Shown here: positions 1-7,590 of the stretch, piece by piece
Position numbering within the stretch: the stretch's first letter is position 1
How the letters are laid out: each line of letters begins with the position of its first letter
Assembly: GCA_002404345.1 (NCBI GenBank)
Contig: DHJN01000054.1
Location: 493-35,292, forward strand
Source: Actinobacteria bacterium UBA4719
GTDB lineage: Bacteria > Actinomycetota > Actinomycetes > Actinomycetales > Dermatophilaceae
Direction: 5' to 3'
Length of the DNA stretch: 34,800 nucleotides
Position numbers and translations under genes: made by a program
The notes under the pieces: model-generated
What the model was told of the DNA's origin: nothing
The model's database searches: none
What the model saw: only the letters and a program-made list of their open reading frames with translations

Positions 1-870
1 TGGCAGATCGACGGACCGAAGGTCCTCGACATCGGTGATGAGCACGAGACGGTCCGCAAGCTCCAGCTGGGCCTCGTCGCAGGGCGGGTCGACATCGTCA
101 CCCACGACGACTCCCCCACGGCGCGACTCGAGGTGTACGAGGTTGAGGGAGGAGCGCCGCTCCTGGTCACCTGGGACGGCTCAACCCTCAAGATCAGCCA
201 CGTGAAGGACAAGAATGGCAGCCTGTGGGACGGCGTGAGGCTCATGGCCACGGACAAGGGCAAGCGCCGCGCCAGGGTGAGCATCTCGGTGCCGGCCACG
301 ACGCGCATCAACGCGAGCACCGTCAGCGCGGAAGCCCTCATCAACGGCGTACGCGCCACGGTCAAGGCCAACACCGTCACGGGGGTGATCACGCTCGACG
401 ACATCACCGGCAACGTCGACGCCAACACCGTCAGCGGGGACATCGAGTGCCATGGGCTCGAGGGTGACTTCAACGGCAACTCGATCTCCGGCGCCCTCAC
501 CGTGCAGGCCAGCCGCCTGGGCCAGATCAGGCTCAACACCATCAGCGGGGACATCACCCTCGACCTGACCGACGGCCGGGCGCAGATCCAGTCCAACTCC
601 GTCTCAGGTGACGTCACCGTCCGGATCCCTCCGGGTGGAGGTTATGACGTGACCGCGCGCACCGCCACGGGGCACGTCGTCATCGACGGACAGTCGATGA
701 ACGGAAGCGCGCCCTACCAGCGCGGCGGGCAGCTGAGCGTCGGCGACAAGGCCCTTGCCATCAAGGCGAACTCGGTGTCCGGCAACGTCGTCGTCCTACG
801 GGCGACCGACATCCAGGACACAAAGCCCGACGTTCAAGACGCTGCGCCCGACCCCGAGAACGCGCGCTGA
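1..870 (+). CDS. DUF4097-family beta-strand repeat protein (5' end outside window)
   Basis: The reading frame is open from the first base, so the gene starts upstream; the GTG at 133 is internal because the preceding codons also encode family-like sequence. The visible 289 residues carry a repeated short strand motif (TVSGDI, SISGAL, TISGDI, SVSGDV, SVSGNV) roughly every 20 residues. This is the pattern of DUF4097/adhesin-like proteins that form a right-handed beta structure. No membrane segment or catalytic motif is seen in this part. The molecular role of the family is poorly defined. The PadR regulator starts 2 nt after the stop, so the two are almost certainly co-transcribed, and DUF4097 genes commonly sit beside PadR genes in actinobacteria. 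The C-terminus is acidic and Pro-rich. The family call is firm; function is unknown. Confidence 0.85.
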   Translation, partial: WQIDGPKVLDIGDEHETVRKLQLGLVAGRVDIVTHDDSPTARLEVYEVEGGAPLLVTWDGSTLKISHVKDKNGSLWDGVRLMATDKGKRRARVSISVPATTRINASTVSAEALINGVRATVKANTVTGVITLDDITGNVDANTVSGDIECHGLEGDFNGNSISGALTVQASRLGQIRLNTISGDITLDLTDGRAQIQSNSVSGDVTVRIPPGGGYDVTARTATGHVVIDGQSMNGSAPYQRGGQLSVGDKALAIKANSVSGNVVVLRATDIQDTKPDVQDAAPDPENAR

Positions 871-872
871 CC

Positions 873-1490
873 ATGGCTGTCTTCGCCCATGGTCAGCTGC
901 GCCTCTACCTTCTCGCCCTGCTGAACGAGGGCCCGCGCCATGGTTACGAGGTCATCCAGTCGCTCGAGGAGCGCTTCAACGGGCTCTACTCCCCCAGCGC
1001 TGGGACGGTGTATCCACGGCTGGCCAAGCTGGAGGAGGAAGGGCTGGTTGAGCGCACCGAGGACGGCCGGAAGGGGACCTACCGGATCACCGATGCCGGC
1101 CGCAGAGAGGTCGCCGCAAGGGAGCTCGACCTCGCCGACCTCCAGCAAGATCTCGACCACTCGGTGCGGGAGCTCGCCCAGCAGGTCCGCCAGCGGGTTC
1201 ACGGCAGCGCGGCCAACCTCCGGGCAGAGCTCAAGACGGCGGCCAAGGAAGCTCGCGCCACGGCAACACCGGCGGGCAGGTCATACGAGCAGCAGTGGCC
1301 CCACGCAGCCGGCGCCCAGGGCAAGGGCTCGACGACAGCGCGGGACATCGAGGCCGCGATCAACGCGTTCCGTTACGAGGTGCGAGATGCGGCACGCCGT
1401 GTCAGCGCTGACGAAGGCGCGCGTCGAGAGGTGCTGGACATCCTCTCCGACGCGGCGCAGAGGATCCGCGCGGTTCTCCATCACCGGTAG
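873..1490 (+). CDS. PadR-family transcriptional regulator
   Basis: A 205-residue protein with an N-terminal PadR winged helix: the stretch around LYLLALLNEGPRHGYEVIQ (about residues 11-29), then SAGTVYPRLAKLEEEGLVE (about 42-60) and the wing GRKGTYRITDAGR. After the wing comes a long, charged, probably helical C-terminal part (about 90-205). This is longer than in minimal PadR proteins and resembles the dimerisation/effector half of larger PadR members. PadR proteins are usually repressors that respond to small molecules or stress and often control the adjacent gene, here the DUF4097 protein. The ATG at 873 lies 2 nt after the upstream stop, implying translational coupling. The effector is unknown. 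Confidence 0.9.
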   Translation: MAVFAHGQLRLYLLALLNEGPRHGYEVIQSLEERFNGLYSPSAGTVYPRLAKLEEEGLVERTEDGRKGTYRITDAGRREVAARELDLADLQQDLDHSVRELAQQVRQRVHGSAANLRAELKTAAKEARATATPAGRSYEQQWPHAAGAQGKGSTTARDIEAAINAFRYEVRDAARRVSADEGARREVLDILSDAAQRIRAVLHHR

Positions 1491-1521
1491 GCACCACTGG
1501 CACCGGCCCCCGTCAACGATC

Positions 1522-1594
1522 CCGCTTGTTGCGCCGAAACCACGGAATCCGGGCCAGCGAACGATGGAAACGGTGGTTTGGGAGCAACAAGCGG
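1522..1594. repeat. Large imperfect inverted repeat between convergent genes
   Basis: Arms at 1522-1543 and 1573-1594 are reverse complements over 22 bp with two mismatches, separated by a 29-nt loop. The element lies between the stop of padR and the stop of the convergent dehydrogenase gene, so a bidirectional terminator is the simplest reading, though no T-tract follows. The right arm is also bracketed by near-identical 11/12-nt direct repeats (GGAAACGGTGG at about 1566 and GGAAACCGGTGG at about 1593). That is unusual for a plain terminator and would fit a dispersed palindromic repeat. Confidence 0.7.
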
Positions 1595-1622
1595 AAACCG
1601 GTGGCTGGGCGGCGGGACGAGG

Positions 1623-2600
1623 TCAGAGGGTGAAGAGGGTGAAGAGGATCTTGCCGAACACGTCACCGGCGGCCATTTTCTCGAAACCTGCGCGCGCGTC
1701 GGCCAGGGCAAACGTCGAGTCGATCACCGGCTTAATCCCTTTGCTGACAACGAAGTTCGCCAGACGCTCGAGCTCTGCCCGGTTTCCCATCGTGGACCCG
1801 ACGACCCGCAGCTGCTTGAAGAAGATCTTGGTCAGCTCGGCCTTTGCGGGCGCGTCGCCGGAGGTGGCGCCGGAGATGACGACGGTGCCCCCCGGCTTGA
1901 GCGAGTTGATCGAGTGGGACCACGTCGCCGCACCAACGGTCTCCAGCACGGCGTCGACGCGCTCGGGAAGTCGCTCACCGGACGCAAAAACCTGATCGGC
2001 CCCGATGTCGAGGGCCCTGGCTCGCTTGGCCTCGTCGCGTGACGTCGTCCAGACCCGGTAGCCGGCCGCCGCGCCCAGCTGGGTCAGGGCGGTGGAGACA
2101 CCACCGCCGGCACCCTGGACCAGCACCGTGGCGCCAGGGGTGACCCCCGCGCTGACGAACAGCATCTTGTAGGCGGTCAGCCAGGCGGTGGACAGGCAAG
2201 CAGCCTCCTCGAACGAGAGCCCGGCGGGCTTGGGGACCAGGTTGCGCGAAGGCACGGCGACGTACTCGGCCAGCGTCCCGTCATACAGCTCGGACAGCAG
2301 CGTGCGCGCAGGGTCGAGGGTCTCGTCGCCGACCCAGCCGTCGGAGGGCACCACAGCGTGGATGATGACCTCGTTGCCTGCCTCGTCGACGCCCGCACCA
2401 TCACAGCCCAGGATCATCGGCAGCCGGTCAGCGGCGAGCCCGACGCCCTGCAGGGACCACACGTCGTGATGGTTCAGGCCCGCGGCCCGAAGCTTGACCA
2501 CCGACCACCCCGGCGCAGCGACCGGGTCCGGACGCTGACCAATGACCAACCCTGACAAGGGATCCGAGGACGACTGACTGACGGCGTAGGCAGCGAGCAT
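1623..2600 (-). CDS. Zinc-binding-type medium-chain dehydrogenase/reductase (quinone oxidoreductase-like)
   Basis: A 325-residue MDR-superfamily protein. The N-terminal GroES-like half includes LRAAGLNHHDVWSLQGV and PMILGCDGAGVD (residues about 38-70). The C-terminal Rossmann half carries the nucleotide-binding loop VLVQGAGGGVSTALTQLG (about 160-177) and the downstream TSRDEAKRARALDIGADQVF. Members reduce quinones, enones or aldehydes with NAD(P)H; the substrate cannot be told. The full catalytic-zinc ligand set is not obvious, which favours the zinc-less quinone-reductase-like branch. The gene converges on padR and is divergent from the polysaccharide operon, so it is likely a flanking housekeeping gene. 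It has no Shine-Dalgarno; a TAGGGT box ends 6 nt before the ATG, suggesting a leaderless mRNA. Confidence 0.88.
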   Translation of the reverse strand: MLAAYAVSQSSSDPLSGLVIGQRPDPVAAPGWSVVKLRAAGLNHHDVWSLQGVGLAADRLPMILGCDGAGVDEAGNEVIIHAVVPSDGWVGDETLDPARTLLSELYDGTLAEYVAVPSRNLVPKPAGLSFEEAACLSTAWLTAYKMLFVSAGVTPGATVLVQGAGGGVSTALTQLGAAAGYRVWTTSRDEAKRARALDIGADQVFASGERLPERVDAVLETVGAATWSHSINSLKPGGTVVISGATSGDAPAKAELTKIFFKQLRVVGSTMGNRAELERLANFVVSKGIKPVIDSTFALADARAGFEKMAAGDVFGKILFTLFTL

Positions 2601-2606
2601 GACCCG

Positions 2607-2612
2607 ACCCTA
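2607..2612 (-). promoter_or_regulatory. Predicted -10 box giving a leaderless dehydrogenase transcript
   Basis: On the minus strand the order is TAGGGT, six bases, then the ATG at 2600. TANNNT 6-8 nt before the start codon with no Shine-Dalgarno is the usual signature of leaderless transcripts in actinobacteria. Transcription would start at or next to the A of the ATG. Inferred from pattern only. Confidence 0.5.
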
Positions 2613-2691
2613 GGTCAAAAGAGCCGGGTATGCCGAGTGGCTGGCACCTATCCTGCGGGCGCGACGGGGGGTCGTGGTAGCCCCTCGCCAC

Positions 2692-2717
2692 GCGGGCGCT
2701 GGGTGCTCAGCGCCCGC
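2692..2717. terminator. Perfect 10-bp GC hairpin in the divergent region before capD
   Basis: GCGGGCGCTG (2692-2701) and CAGCGCCCGC (2708-2717) are exact reverse complements with a 6-nt loop. No long T-run follows; the next bases become AT-rich only after about 7 nt. It lies between two divergent genes, where an end-of-gene terminator is not expected. It could insulate the two promoters, act as an attenuator if transcription of the operon starts further upstream, or be a leftover terminator of a lost gene. Confidence 0.5.
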
Positions 2718-2773
2718 CTCGGGCAATATTTCCATTTTGCCTCGCCGTCACGGCCCCTCACGTAATTTGGGTA

Positions 2774-2793
2774 TTGACAAATCGAAGTCGATT
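2774..2793 (+). promoter_or_regulatory. Putative -35 (TTGACA) with overlapping palindrome upstream of capD
   Basis: TTGACA occupies 2774-2779 and runs directly into a 14-nt perfect palindrome, AATCGA-AG-TCGATT (2780-2793). No good -10 box is seen at 17-18 bp, so this may be an activator- or repressor-controlled promoter with the palindrome as operator. Fourteen bases of this site (2776-2789) recur at 4665-4678, just after the gene. Confidence 0.4.
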
Positions 2794-2817
2794 TCCTTCT
2801 GACGTACGGGGAGAATC

Positions 2818-4641
2818 GTGACATCAGGGGCCGTACAGCGCCGTGAGCGCATGTACCGGTGGGCGTGGGTGCTGGTCGACGCGGCGATCTGGTTCGTCGC
2901 GATCTACGGCGCGACCTGGCTGCGGTTCGACTTCAAGAAAGCCCCCGTGCTGGTGGCGACCACGCTGACGGTCGCGGGCGCCGCCGCGATCGGGCATTTC
3001 CTCGTCGGCGTTCTCATAGGCCCCTACGCAGTCGGCCATCAACGGGGTTCCTTCGAAGAGGCCACCGACATCGGCCGCACCGTCCTGGTCACCACTGCTG
3101 GGCTGATGACCTGGGCTCTGCTGGCCAACGTCCGGGTGACCCCCCGCAGCGTCCCGATGGTCGCTGGAGCCCTGGCCCTGGTGGGGATGTTCTCGGTGCG
3201 CTTCGTGATCCGAAGCTGGCGCAACCGTCACAGCACGCACCGAAAGCACGAGCGGCGGGTCATCGTGTTCGGTGCCGGCGATGCCGGCCGTGGACTGTTG
3301 CGCAGCATGCTGAGCGACGAGCAGGGCGGGTTCTTCCCGGTCGCACTGCTGGACGACGACAGGGCCAAAGAACGCCTGAGTGTCGATGGTGTGCGGGTGC
3401 GCGGCACCCGCGAGGACATCGACGAGGTGGCGCGCCGGTTCGACGCGACGGCGTTGGTCGTGGCCATGCCGCTGGCCGGCGCGGAGCTGATCCGCGACCT
3501 CACGGATCGAGCCGTCGCAGCGGGTCTGGAGGTCCTGGTCCTGCCGCCGTTGGGGGACATCATCGGGGACCAACCCACGCCATGCGACCTGCGCGACGTG
3601 AACCTGGAGGACCTCCTGGGCCGTCGGGCGATCTCGTTGGACACCACTCTCATCGCCGAGCAGCTCGCGGGGCAGTCCGTGCTCGTCACCGGCGCTGGTG
3701 GCTCGATCGGTTCGGAGCTCTGTCGCCAGATCGCCCGCTTCGGCCCCGCCAAGCTCTATCTGCTGGACCGGGACGAGTCCGGCCTGCAGGCAACCCAGAT
3801 GAGCCTGACCGGTGAGGGACTGCTCCAGGGCGACGAGGTCATCCTCACCGACATCCGCGACGTGAGCACCTTGCGCGCCGTCTTCGGGCTCGCACGACCC
3901 GACATCGTCTTCCACGCGGCCGCACTCAAGCACCTGCCCCTCCTGGAGTCCTATCCGCTGGAGGCCTGGAAGACCAACGTGCTCGGCACGCTCAACGTCT
4001 TGACCGCCGCCGCCGAGGTCGGGGTCGGCACCTTCGTGAACATCTCCACCGACAAGGCCGCCGACCCGACCTGCGTGCTCGGGTACAGCAAACGGGTCGC
4101 CGAGCGGCTGACCGCTGACTTCGCCCGCACCCAGCCGGGGCGTTACGTCTCGGTGCGCTTCGGCAACGTGCTGGGCTCGCGTGGCTCCGTGGTGCATGCC
4201 TTCACCGCGCAGATCGACCGCGGCGGCCCGATCACGGTCACCCACCCCGATGTCGAGCGTTTCTTCATGCTCATCCCCGAGGCCTGCCAGCTGGTCCTGG
4301 AGGCAGCCTCCATCGGCCCGGACGGCGAGGTGATGGTCCTGGAGATGGGTGAGCAGGTCAAGATCGTCGACGTCGCCAACACGCTCATCTGCATGTCCGG
4401 TCGCAAGGACATCGACATCATCTACACCGGCCTGCGGCCCGGCGAGAAGATCAGCGAGAACCTCTTCTCCATGGGCGAGGACCGCCGGCCCACCACCAAC
4501 CCGCTGGTCAGCAGCGTCGACGTGCCCATGCTCGGCGTCGACGACACCAAGTCAATCGACATTGGCAACCACAAAGCAGCAGTCGACTGGATGCGCCGTC
4601 ACTCGACGCATCCGGTGCAATCCGTGCAGATCGCAGTCTGA
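2818..4641 (+). CDS. Membrane-bound nucleotide-sugar 4,6-dehydratase of the CapD/FlaA1/WbpM type
   Basis: A 607-residue protein starting at GTG behind GGGGAG (2808-2813). Four predicted membrane helices (about residues 15-130) precede a first Rossmann-like domain (VIVFGAGDAGRG, about 148-159) and a second, catalytic SDR domain (VLVTGAGGSIGSEL, about 288-301; FHAAALKHLPLLE; NISTDKAADPT; VLGYSKR). The length and two-domain plan match WbpM/PglF-type enzymes, which convert UDP-GlcNAc to UDP-4-keto-6-deoxy sugars, the entry to bacillosamine-, QuiNAc- and FucNAc-type sugars. At the usual Met of the atypical S-M-K triad this protein has Leu421 (S410, K425); actinobacterial homologues may share this. 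It probably heads module A and could feed the aminotransferase at 17100. Its base composition is still like the high-GC flank; the genes after it are not. Confidence 0.9.
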   Translation: MTSGAVQRRERMYRWAWVLVDAAIWFVAIYGATWLRFDFKKAPVLVATTLTVAGAAAIGHFLVGVLIGPYAVGHQRGSFEEATDIGRTVLVTTAGLMTWALLANVRVTPRSVPMVAGALALVGMFSVRFVIRSWRNRHSTHRKHERRVIVFGAGDAGRGLLRSMLSDEQGGFFPVALLDDDRAKERLSVDGVRVRGTREDIDEVARRFDATALVVAMPLAGAELIRDLTDRAVAAGLEVLVLPPLGDIIGDQPTPCDLRDVNLEDLLGRRAISLDTTLIAEQLAGQSVLVTGAGGSIGSELCRQIARFGPAKLYLLDRDESGLQATQMSLTGEGLLQGDEVILTDIRDVSTLRAVFGLARPDIVFHAAALKHLPLLESYPLEAWKTNVLGTLNVLTAAAEVGVGTFVNISTDKAADPTCVLGYSKRVAERLTADFARTQPGRYVSVRFGNVLGSRGSVVHAFTAQIDRGGPITVTHPDVERFFMLIPEACQLVLEAASIGPDGEVMVLEMGEQVKIVDVANTLICMSGRKDIDIIYTGLRPGEKISENLFSMGEDRRPTTNPLVSSVDVPMLGVDDTKSIDIGNHKAAVDWMRRHSTHPVQSVQIAV

Positions 4642-4664
4642 TGTTCCGCATTCACCTGTCCAGG

Positions 4665-4678
4665 GACAAATCGAAGTC
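4665..4678. repeat. 14-nt repeat of the capD promoter site, just downstream of capD
   Basis: GACAAATCGAAGTC here is identical to 2776-2789. The two copies bracket the dehydratase gene, one in its promoter and one 24 nt after its stop. The copy lacks the second palindrome half, because TCCGTG replaces TCGATT. It may be a second regulator site for the flippase operon or a duplication left by recombination at the edge of the lower-GC module. Confidence 0.55.
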
Positions 4679-4697
4679 CGTGACGTCGGTGCCGGCC

Positions 4698-4712
4698 ATG
4701 ACACGTTGTCAT
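4698..4712. promoter_or_regulatory. Inverted repeat in the flippase leader region
   Basis: ATGACA-CGT-TGTCAT is a perfect 6-bp-arm inverted repeat. It lies in the 131-nt gap between the dehydratase stop and the preferred flippase start, 62 nt before the TAAGGT box. Size and position suit an operator, but no known regulator is recognised. Confidence 0.35.
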
Positions 4713-4759
4713 CGGACATGTTTTGATGTTGGCCGCGCACTAAAGAGACCGGCGCCCAG

Positions 4760-4765
4760 TAAGGT
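4760..4765 (+). promoter_or_regulatory. Possible leaderless -10 box (or Shine-Dalgarno) for the flippase gene
   Basis: TAAGGT sits 7 nt before the ATG at 4773, the same geometry as the other leaderless candidates here. The same bases (AAGG) could instead serve as a weak ribosome-binding site, so the two readings cannot be separated by eye. Confidence 0.35.
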
Positions 4766-4772
4766 GACCAGG

Positions 4773-6023
4773 ATGCAGGGGACTAGTCTTCGGCGGCTGC
4801 TTGCGCAATCGACTGTTGCCGAAGTGGTGGTCGTACTTGGGGCCGCCGCCGCTCTCAGCATCGTTAGTCGTACACGGACGCCTGTCGAATTCGGCCTCTA
4901 CGCGGTGACCCTCCGAACGGTCGGACTGTTTCAAGCGCCCCTGCTCGTCGGATTAGGCGTGAGTCTGCCTCGGATCCTTCCGGTGACTAGCGATGAACGA
5001 GAGCGATCCCAGAGCATCACTGCTGCGGTGACCATCGTGGCCACGATCGGCTTGACCTTGGCCCTCTGCTCAGTCCTGATGGGCGACCTGCTGGTGCGGA
5101 CCATCTTCGGTTCGTCCGCGGGTAAGCCAGAGCTTTGGGCTCTCGTTCTTCTCTTGTCGGGGTCGTTGATCCACGGCGTCGCTTACGCATCTTCCAGGGG
5201 TCGGCTGAATTTCCGCACCGCAAACATAGTCCTTGCGGTCAATCTCGGATTGATCCCTCTCGCCTCGGCGCTGATAACCCGCGGAGTCGTTCCACTGATC
5301 GCATGCACCGGAACGGGTTGGCTGCTTGTCTCTCTTGGCTCCCTAAGGGGTCAGCTAGTGCGTCCTCGGGCTCTCCGACAGCGCGTCCGCATGCTCATCT
5401 CCATGGGCTGGCGCCGCGTTCCAGGGGAGTTTGCCTTATTCGGCCTGACGGCTGTTCCTCCCCTGCTTGTCCTGCATCAGACCGGCGTGGTGGAAGCGGG
5501 TCGAGTGTCGCTAGCCATGTCGGTTCTAACCCTCGCGGGGACCGCCAGCGCGCCGTTTAGCGCCGTCATTCTCCCACACGTGAGCGCGTGGCACGGGACC
5601 GCCGAGCAGCACAGGATCGGGACGCTTGTTCGCCGCGTGGTGCTCGTCGTCGCGCTCACAGTTCCTCTGACTTTGATCGCCCAACTGGCTGCCAGCTTCG
5701 TTGTGCCTTTCGTCTTCGGTCCCGAAGCGCGGAACGCGGTGCCAGCTGTGCAGCTCGTCCTCTGCGCCGTCCCTGCATACACGACATACGTCCTATTGCG
5801 GAGTCTTATCGACGGCTCGACCGACAGGGCAACGACCATGAATCTGGCATGCGTGGCCTTCGCCGTCTTCGTCGTTGTTGCCGCCGGGCTCGAGCAGGTC
5901 ATCGGATCAGACACCACCGCGGTCCTCCTCGCGGCGGTGTTTGCCCTCTGGGTGTTGGCAATCCTGATGCTCGGCGTCGTCCGCAGGCTCGTCATGGACA
6001 TGAAGGTGCAGATCTCGACATGA
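4773..6023 (+). CDS. Wzx-type oligosaccharide flippase (module A)
   Basis: A polytopic membrane protein of 416 residues from the ATG at 4773. Many hydrophobic helices run throughout (for example AEVVVVLGAAAALSIV near the N-terminus and AVLLAAVFALWVLAILMLG near the C-terminus). The helix pattern and loops such as RGRLNFRTANIVLAVN fit the MATE/Wzx polysaccharide exporter superfamily, which flips undecaprenyl-linked repeat units across the membrane. The frame is open back to 4641, but the extra N-terminal residues are polar and unlike the family. The ATG at 4773 begins just before the first amphipathic and membrane segment and follows AAGG/TAAGGT. The stop overlaps the next gene (ATGA). Codon use is visibly less GC-biased than in the dehydratase gene. 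A second flippase is at 27755. Confidence 0.85.
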   Translation: MQGTSLRRLLAQSTVAEVVVVLGAAAALSIVSRTRTPVEFGLYAVTLRTVGLFQAPLLVGLGVSLPRILPVTSDERERSQSITAAVTIVATIGLTLALCSVLMGDLLVRTIFGSSAGKPELWALVLLLSGSLIHGVAYASSRGRLNFRTANIVLAVNLGLIPLASALITRGVVPLIACTGTGWLLVSLGSLRGQLVRPRALRQRVRMLISMGWRRVPGEFALFGLTAVPPLLVLHQTGVVEAGRVSLAMSVLTLAGTASAPFSAVILPHVSAWHGTAEQHRIGTLVRRVVLVVALTVPLTLIAQLAASFVVPFVFGPEARNAVPAVQLVLCAVPAYTTYVLLRSLIDGSTDRATTMNLACVAFAVFVVVAAGLEQVIGSDTTAVLLAAVFALWVLAILMLGVVRRLVMDMKVQIST

Positions 6024-6658
6024 TGCTCTACGCGACGCTGAAACGCGTTCTCGACGTCCTAGTGGCTACTTTGCTTCTCATAGCCACGGCGCCATTGTCG
6101 CTTTACGCCGCCTACCGCGTCAAGGATGAGGACGGCGGCCCAGTGCTCTACGCAGCGCCCAGAGTAGGTCGGGGTGGCGTTCCCTTCCTTATGTACAAGT
6201 TCCGCAGCATGGTGGTGAACGCTGCAAGTATCGGCGGGCCCTCGACGGCGAATAACGACCCGCGGCTAACCGAAGCCGGACCCTTGCTGCGAAAGTGGAA
6301 ACTGGACGAGCTGCCGCAGCTGTTGAACGTGCTCCGTGGCGAGATGAGTCTTGTTGGTCCTCGCCCGCAAGTTCAGTCCGACGTCGACAGGTACACACCG
6401 GATGAGCGCAGACTGCTCAGCGTGAAGCCCGGCGTTACCGATTGGGCAAGCAACAAGTTCAGCGAAGAAGGGGACATCTTGGCCAGTCATCCTGACCCGG
6501 ATGAGGCCTACGACCGCCTGATCCGACCTGAGAAGATCCGGCTTAGCCTTCAGTATGTCGAGCAGCAGAGCTTCGCCACCGACATGCGAATCCTGCTTGC
6601 GACGGCGGCCACCGTCCTGAGGCGACCAGGGGCACCTAAGCGAGACAGCGTGTGGTGA
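6020..6658 (+). CDS. Small PglC/WbaP-type sugar-phosphate transferase (first of two in module A)
   Basis: A 212-residue monotopic phosphoglycosyl transferase. It has one N-terminal membrane segment (about residues 11-31), the signature VLYAAPRVGRGGVPFLMYKFRSM (about 42-64), the Asp-Glu dyad in KLDELPQL (D96-E97) and SLVGPRP (110-116). These enzymes move a sugar-1-phosphate from UDP-sugar to undecaprenyl phosphate and start repeat-unit assembly. The C-terminal part contains PGVTDWASNKF rather than the common GLWQ motif, a variant shared with the transferase at 11556. ATG at 6020 overlaps the flippase stop. The frame is open further upstream, but those residues are only a shifted reading of the flippase. 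It carries no N-terminal four-helix domain, unlike the enzyme at 21511. Confidence 0.9.
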   Translation: MMLYATLKRVLDVLVATLLLIATAPLSLYAAYRVKDEDGGPVLYAAPRVGRGGVPFLMYKFRSMVVNAASIGGPSTANNDPRLTEAGPLLRKWKLDELPQLLNVLRGEMSLVGPRPQVQSDVDRYTPDERRLLSVKPGVTDWASNKFSEEGDILASHPDPDEAYDRLIRPEKIRLSLQYVEQQSFATDMRILLATAATVLRRPGAPKRDSVW

Positions 6659-7587
6659 CGCTCTCCTGCTCCGTGGTGTCCGGGACAGACCCGGGAGCCA
6701 TCGTCACGTTCCTGGAATCGCTACGCAGGGGCGGTGAGCGACTGCCGGATGGCTTGACGACGACCGCGATCATCAACAACGGCGACAAGGCGCTGGCCGA
6801 GCGAGTGGCGCCGATCGCCGATACGGTGATCATTCGTCAATCACCTCAAGGCTTTGCGGCCAACCACAACGAAGTGCTCAGAACAACAACCGCAGAGTTC
6901 CACGTGATCGCAAACGACGACGTGATCGTCACTACTGAATGCCTAGCAGAGTTACTTGATGTCATACTCAGGCCGGGCAACGAGGACGTCGCCGTCGTAA
7001 GCCCATTGCTACGCAACCCTGACGGTTCTCTCCAGCCAAGTACCTACGGTTTCCCGTCGGCTTCCTCTGTTGCCTTCGGATGGTCAGGACTGCGGGAGCG
7101 CATCTCCGATTCAAGCATGCGGCGACTGGCTTCCCTTCTCCGGCGTGGATCTGGCAAGTCCCGACACTGGGACCACGATCGTGAGGTCAGCGTGGACACT
7201 TTGCGCGGTGCGTTCGTTGTCGTACGAACAAAGGCAATACGGCAACTAGGCCTGATGTCAGAGGTCGCGCTTGTCGGGGGGGAGGAGACGGAATGGCACG
7301 CACGGATGAAAAAAGCGGGATGGCGTGTGCTCTTCACACCCAGGACGACCGTAACCCATACTGGAAGAGTAACAACTGGGAACAGACCGGACCTCGAAGT
7401 CGAGTACGTCAAGGGCACGGTCAACTTCTTCGCTCAGCACGCCTCGCGCACGCAGTTCACGCTGGTGAAGATTCTGGGAATGCTACGGGTCGCCTACCTC
7501 AAACGGCGCCATCTGACTTGGCAGGGCCGCGCCCTTCCGCTATACGGTCGCAGCGTGGCATCGATTCAATACCGGGATAAGGCCTAA
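6652..7587 (+). CDS. Family 2 glycosyltransferase (rhamnosyltransferase-like)
   Basis: 311 residues with a GT-A fold pattern: an N-terminal CSVVSGTDPGAIVTFLESL strand/helix, QGFAANHNEVLR (about 66-77), an acidic NDD at 88-90, VVSPLLRNPDGSLQPS (115-130) and LVGGEETEWHARMKKAGW with the general-base/acceptor-site acidic pair. The order matches WbbL/RfbF-like GT2 enzymes that often transfer rhamnose from dTDP-rhamnose to a lipid-linked acceptor. The rml genes at 18288-20782 make that plausible here, but the donor is not proven. Two adjacent GTG codons (6652 and 6655) can start the gene; the second gives a GTGA overlap with the previous stop. Cytoplasmic or membrane-associated. Confidence 0.88.
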   Translation: MVTLSCSVVSGTDPGAIVTFLESLRRGGERLPDGLTTTAIINNGDKALAERVAPIADTVIIRQSPQGFAANHNEVLRTTTAEFHVIANDDVIVTTECLAELLDVILRPGNEDVAVVSPLLRNPDGSLQPSTYGFPSASSVAFGWSGLRERISDSSMRRLASLLRRGSGKSRHWDHDREVSVDTLRGAFVVVRTKAIRQLGLMSEVALVGGEETEWHARMKKAGWRVLFTPRTTVTHTGRVTTGNRPDLEVEYVKGTVNFFAQHASRTQFTLVKILGMLRVAYLKRRHLTWQGRALPLYGRSVASIQYRDKA

Positions 7588-7590
7588 ACT

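Noticed and set aside
940..1995. A 351-codon plus-strand open frame spanning padR and the dehydrogenase gene
   Set aside because: It shadows two well-supported genes in other frames and is Arg/Ser/Pro-rich without any domain.
2824..4245. A 473-codon open frame antisense to the CapD-type gene
   Set aside because: Composition is that of a mirror reading of a high-GC gene, there is no family similarity, and the sense protein is a clear dehydratase.
5588..6019. Upstream extension of the first sugar transferase frame
   Set aside because: It is a shifted reading of the flippase gene; the ATGA overlap at 6020 is the natural start.
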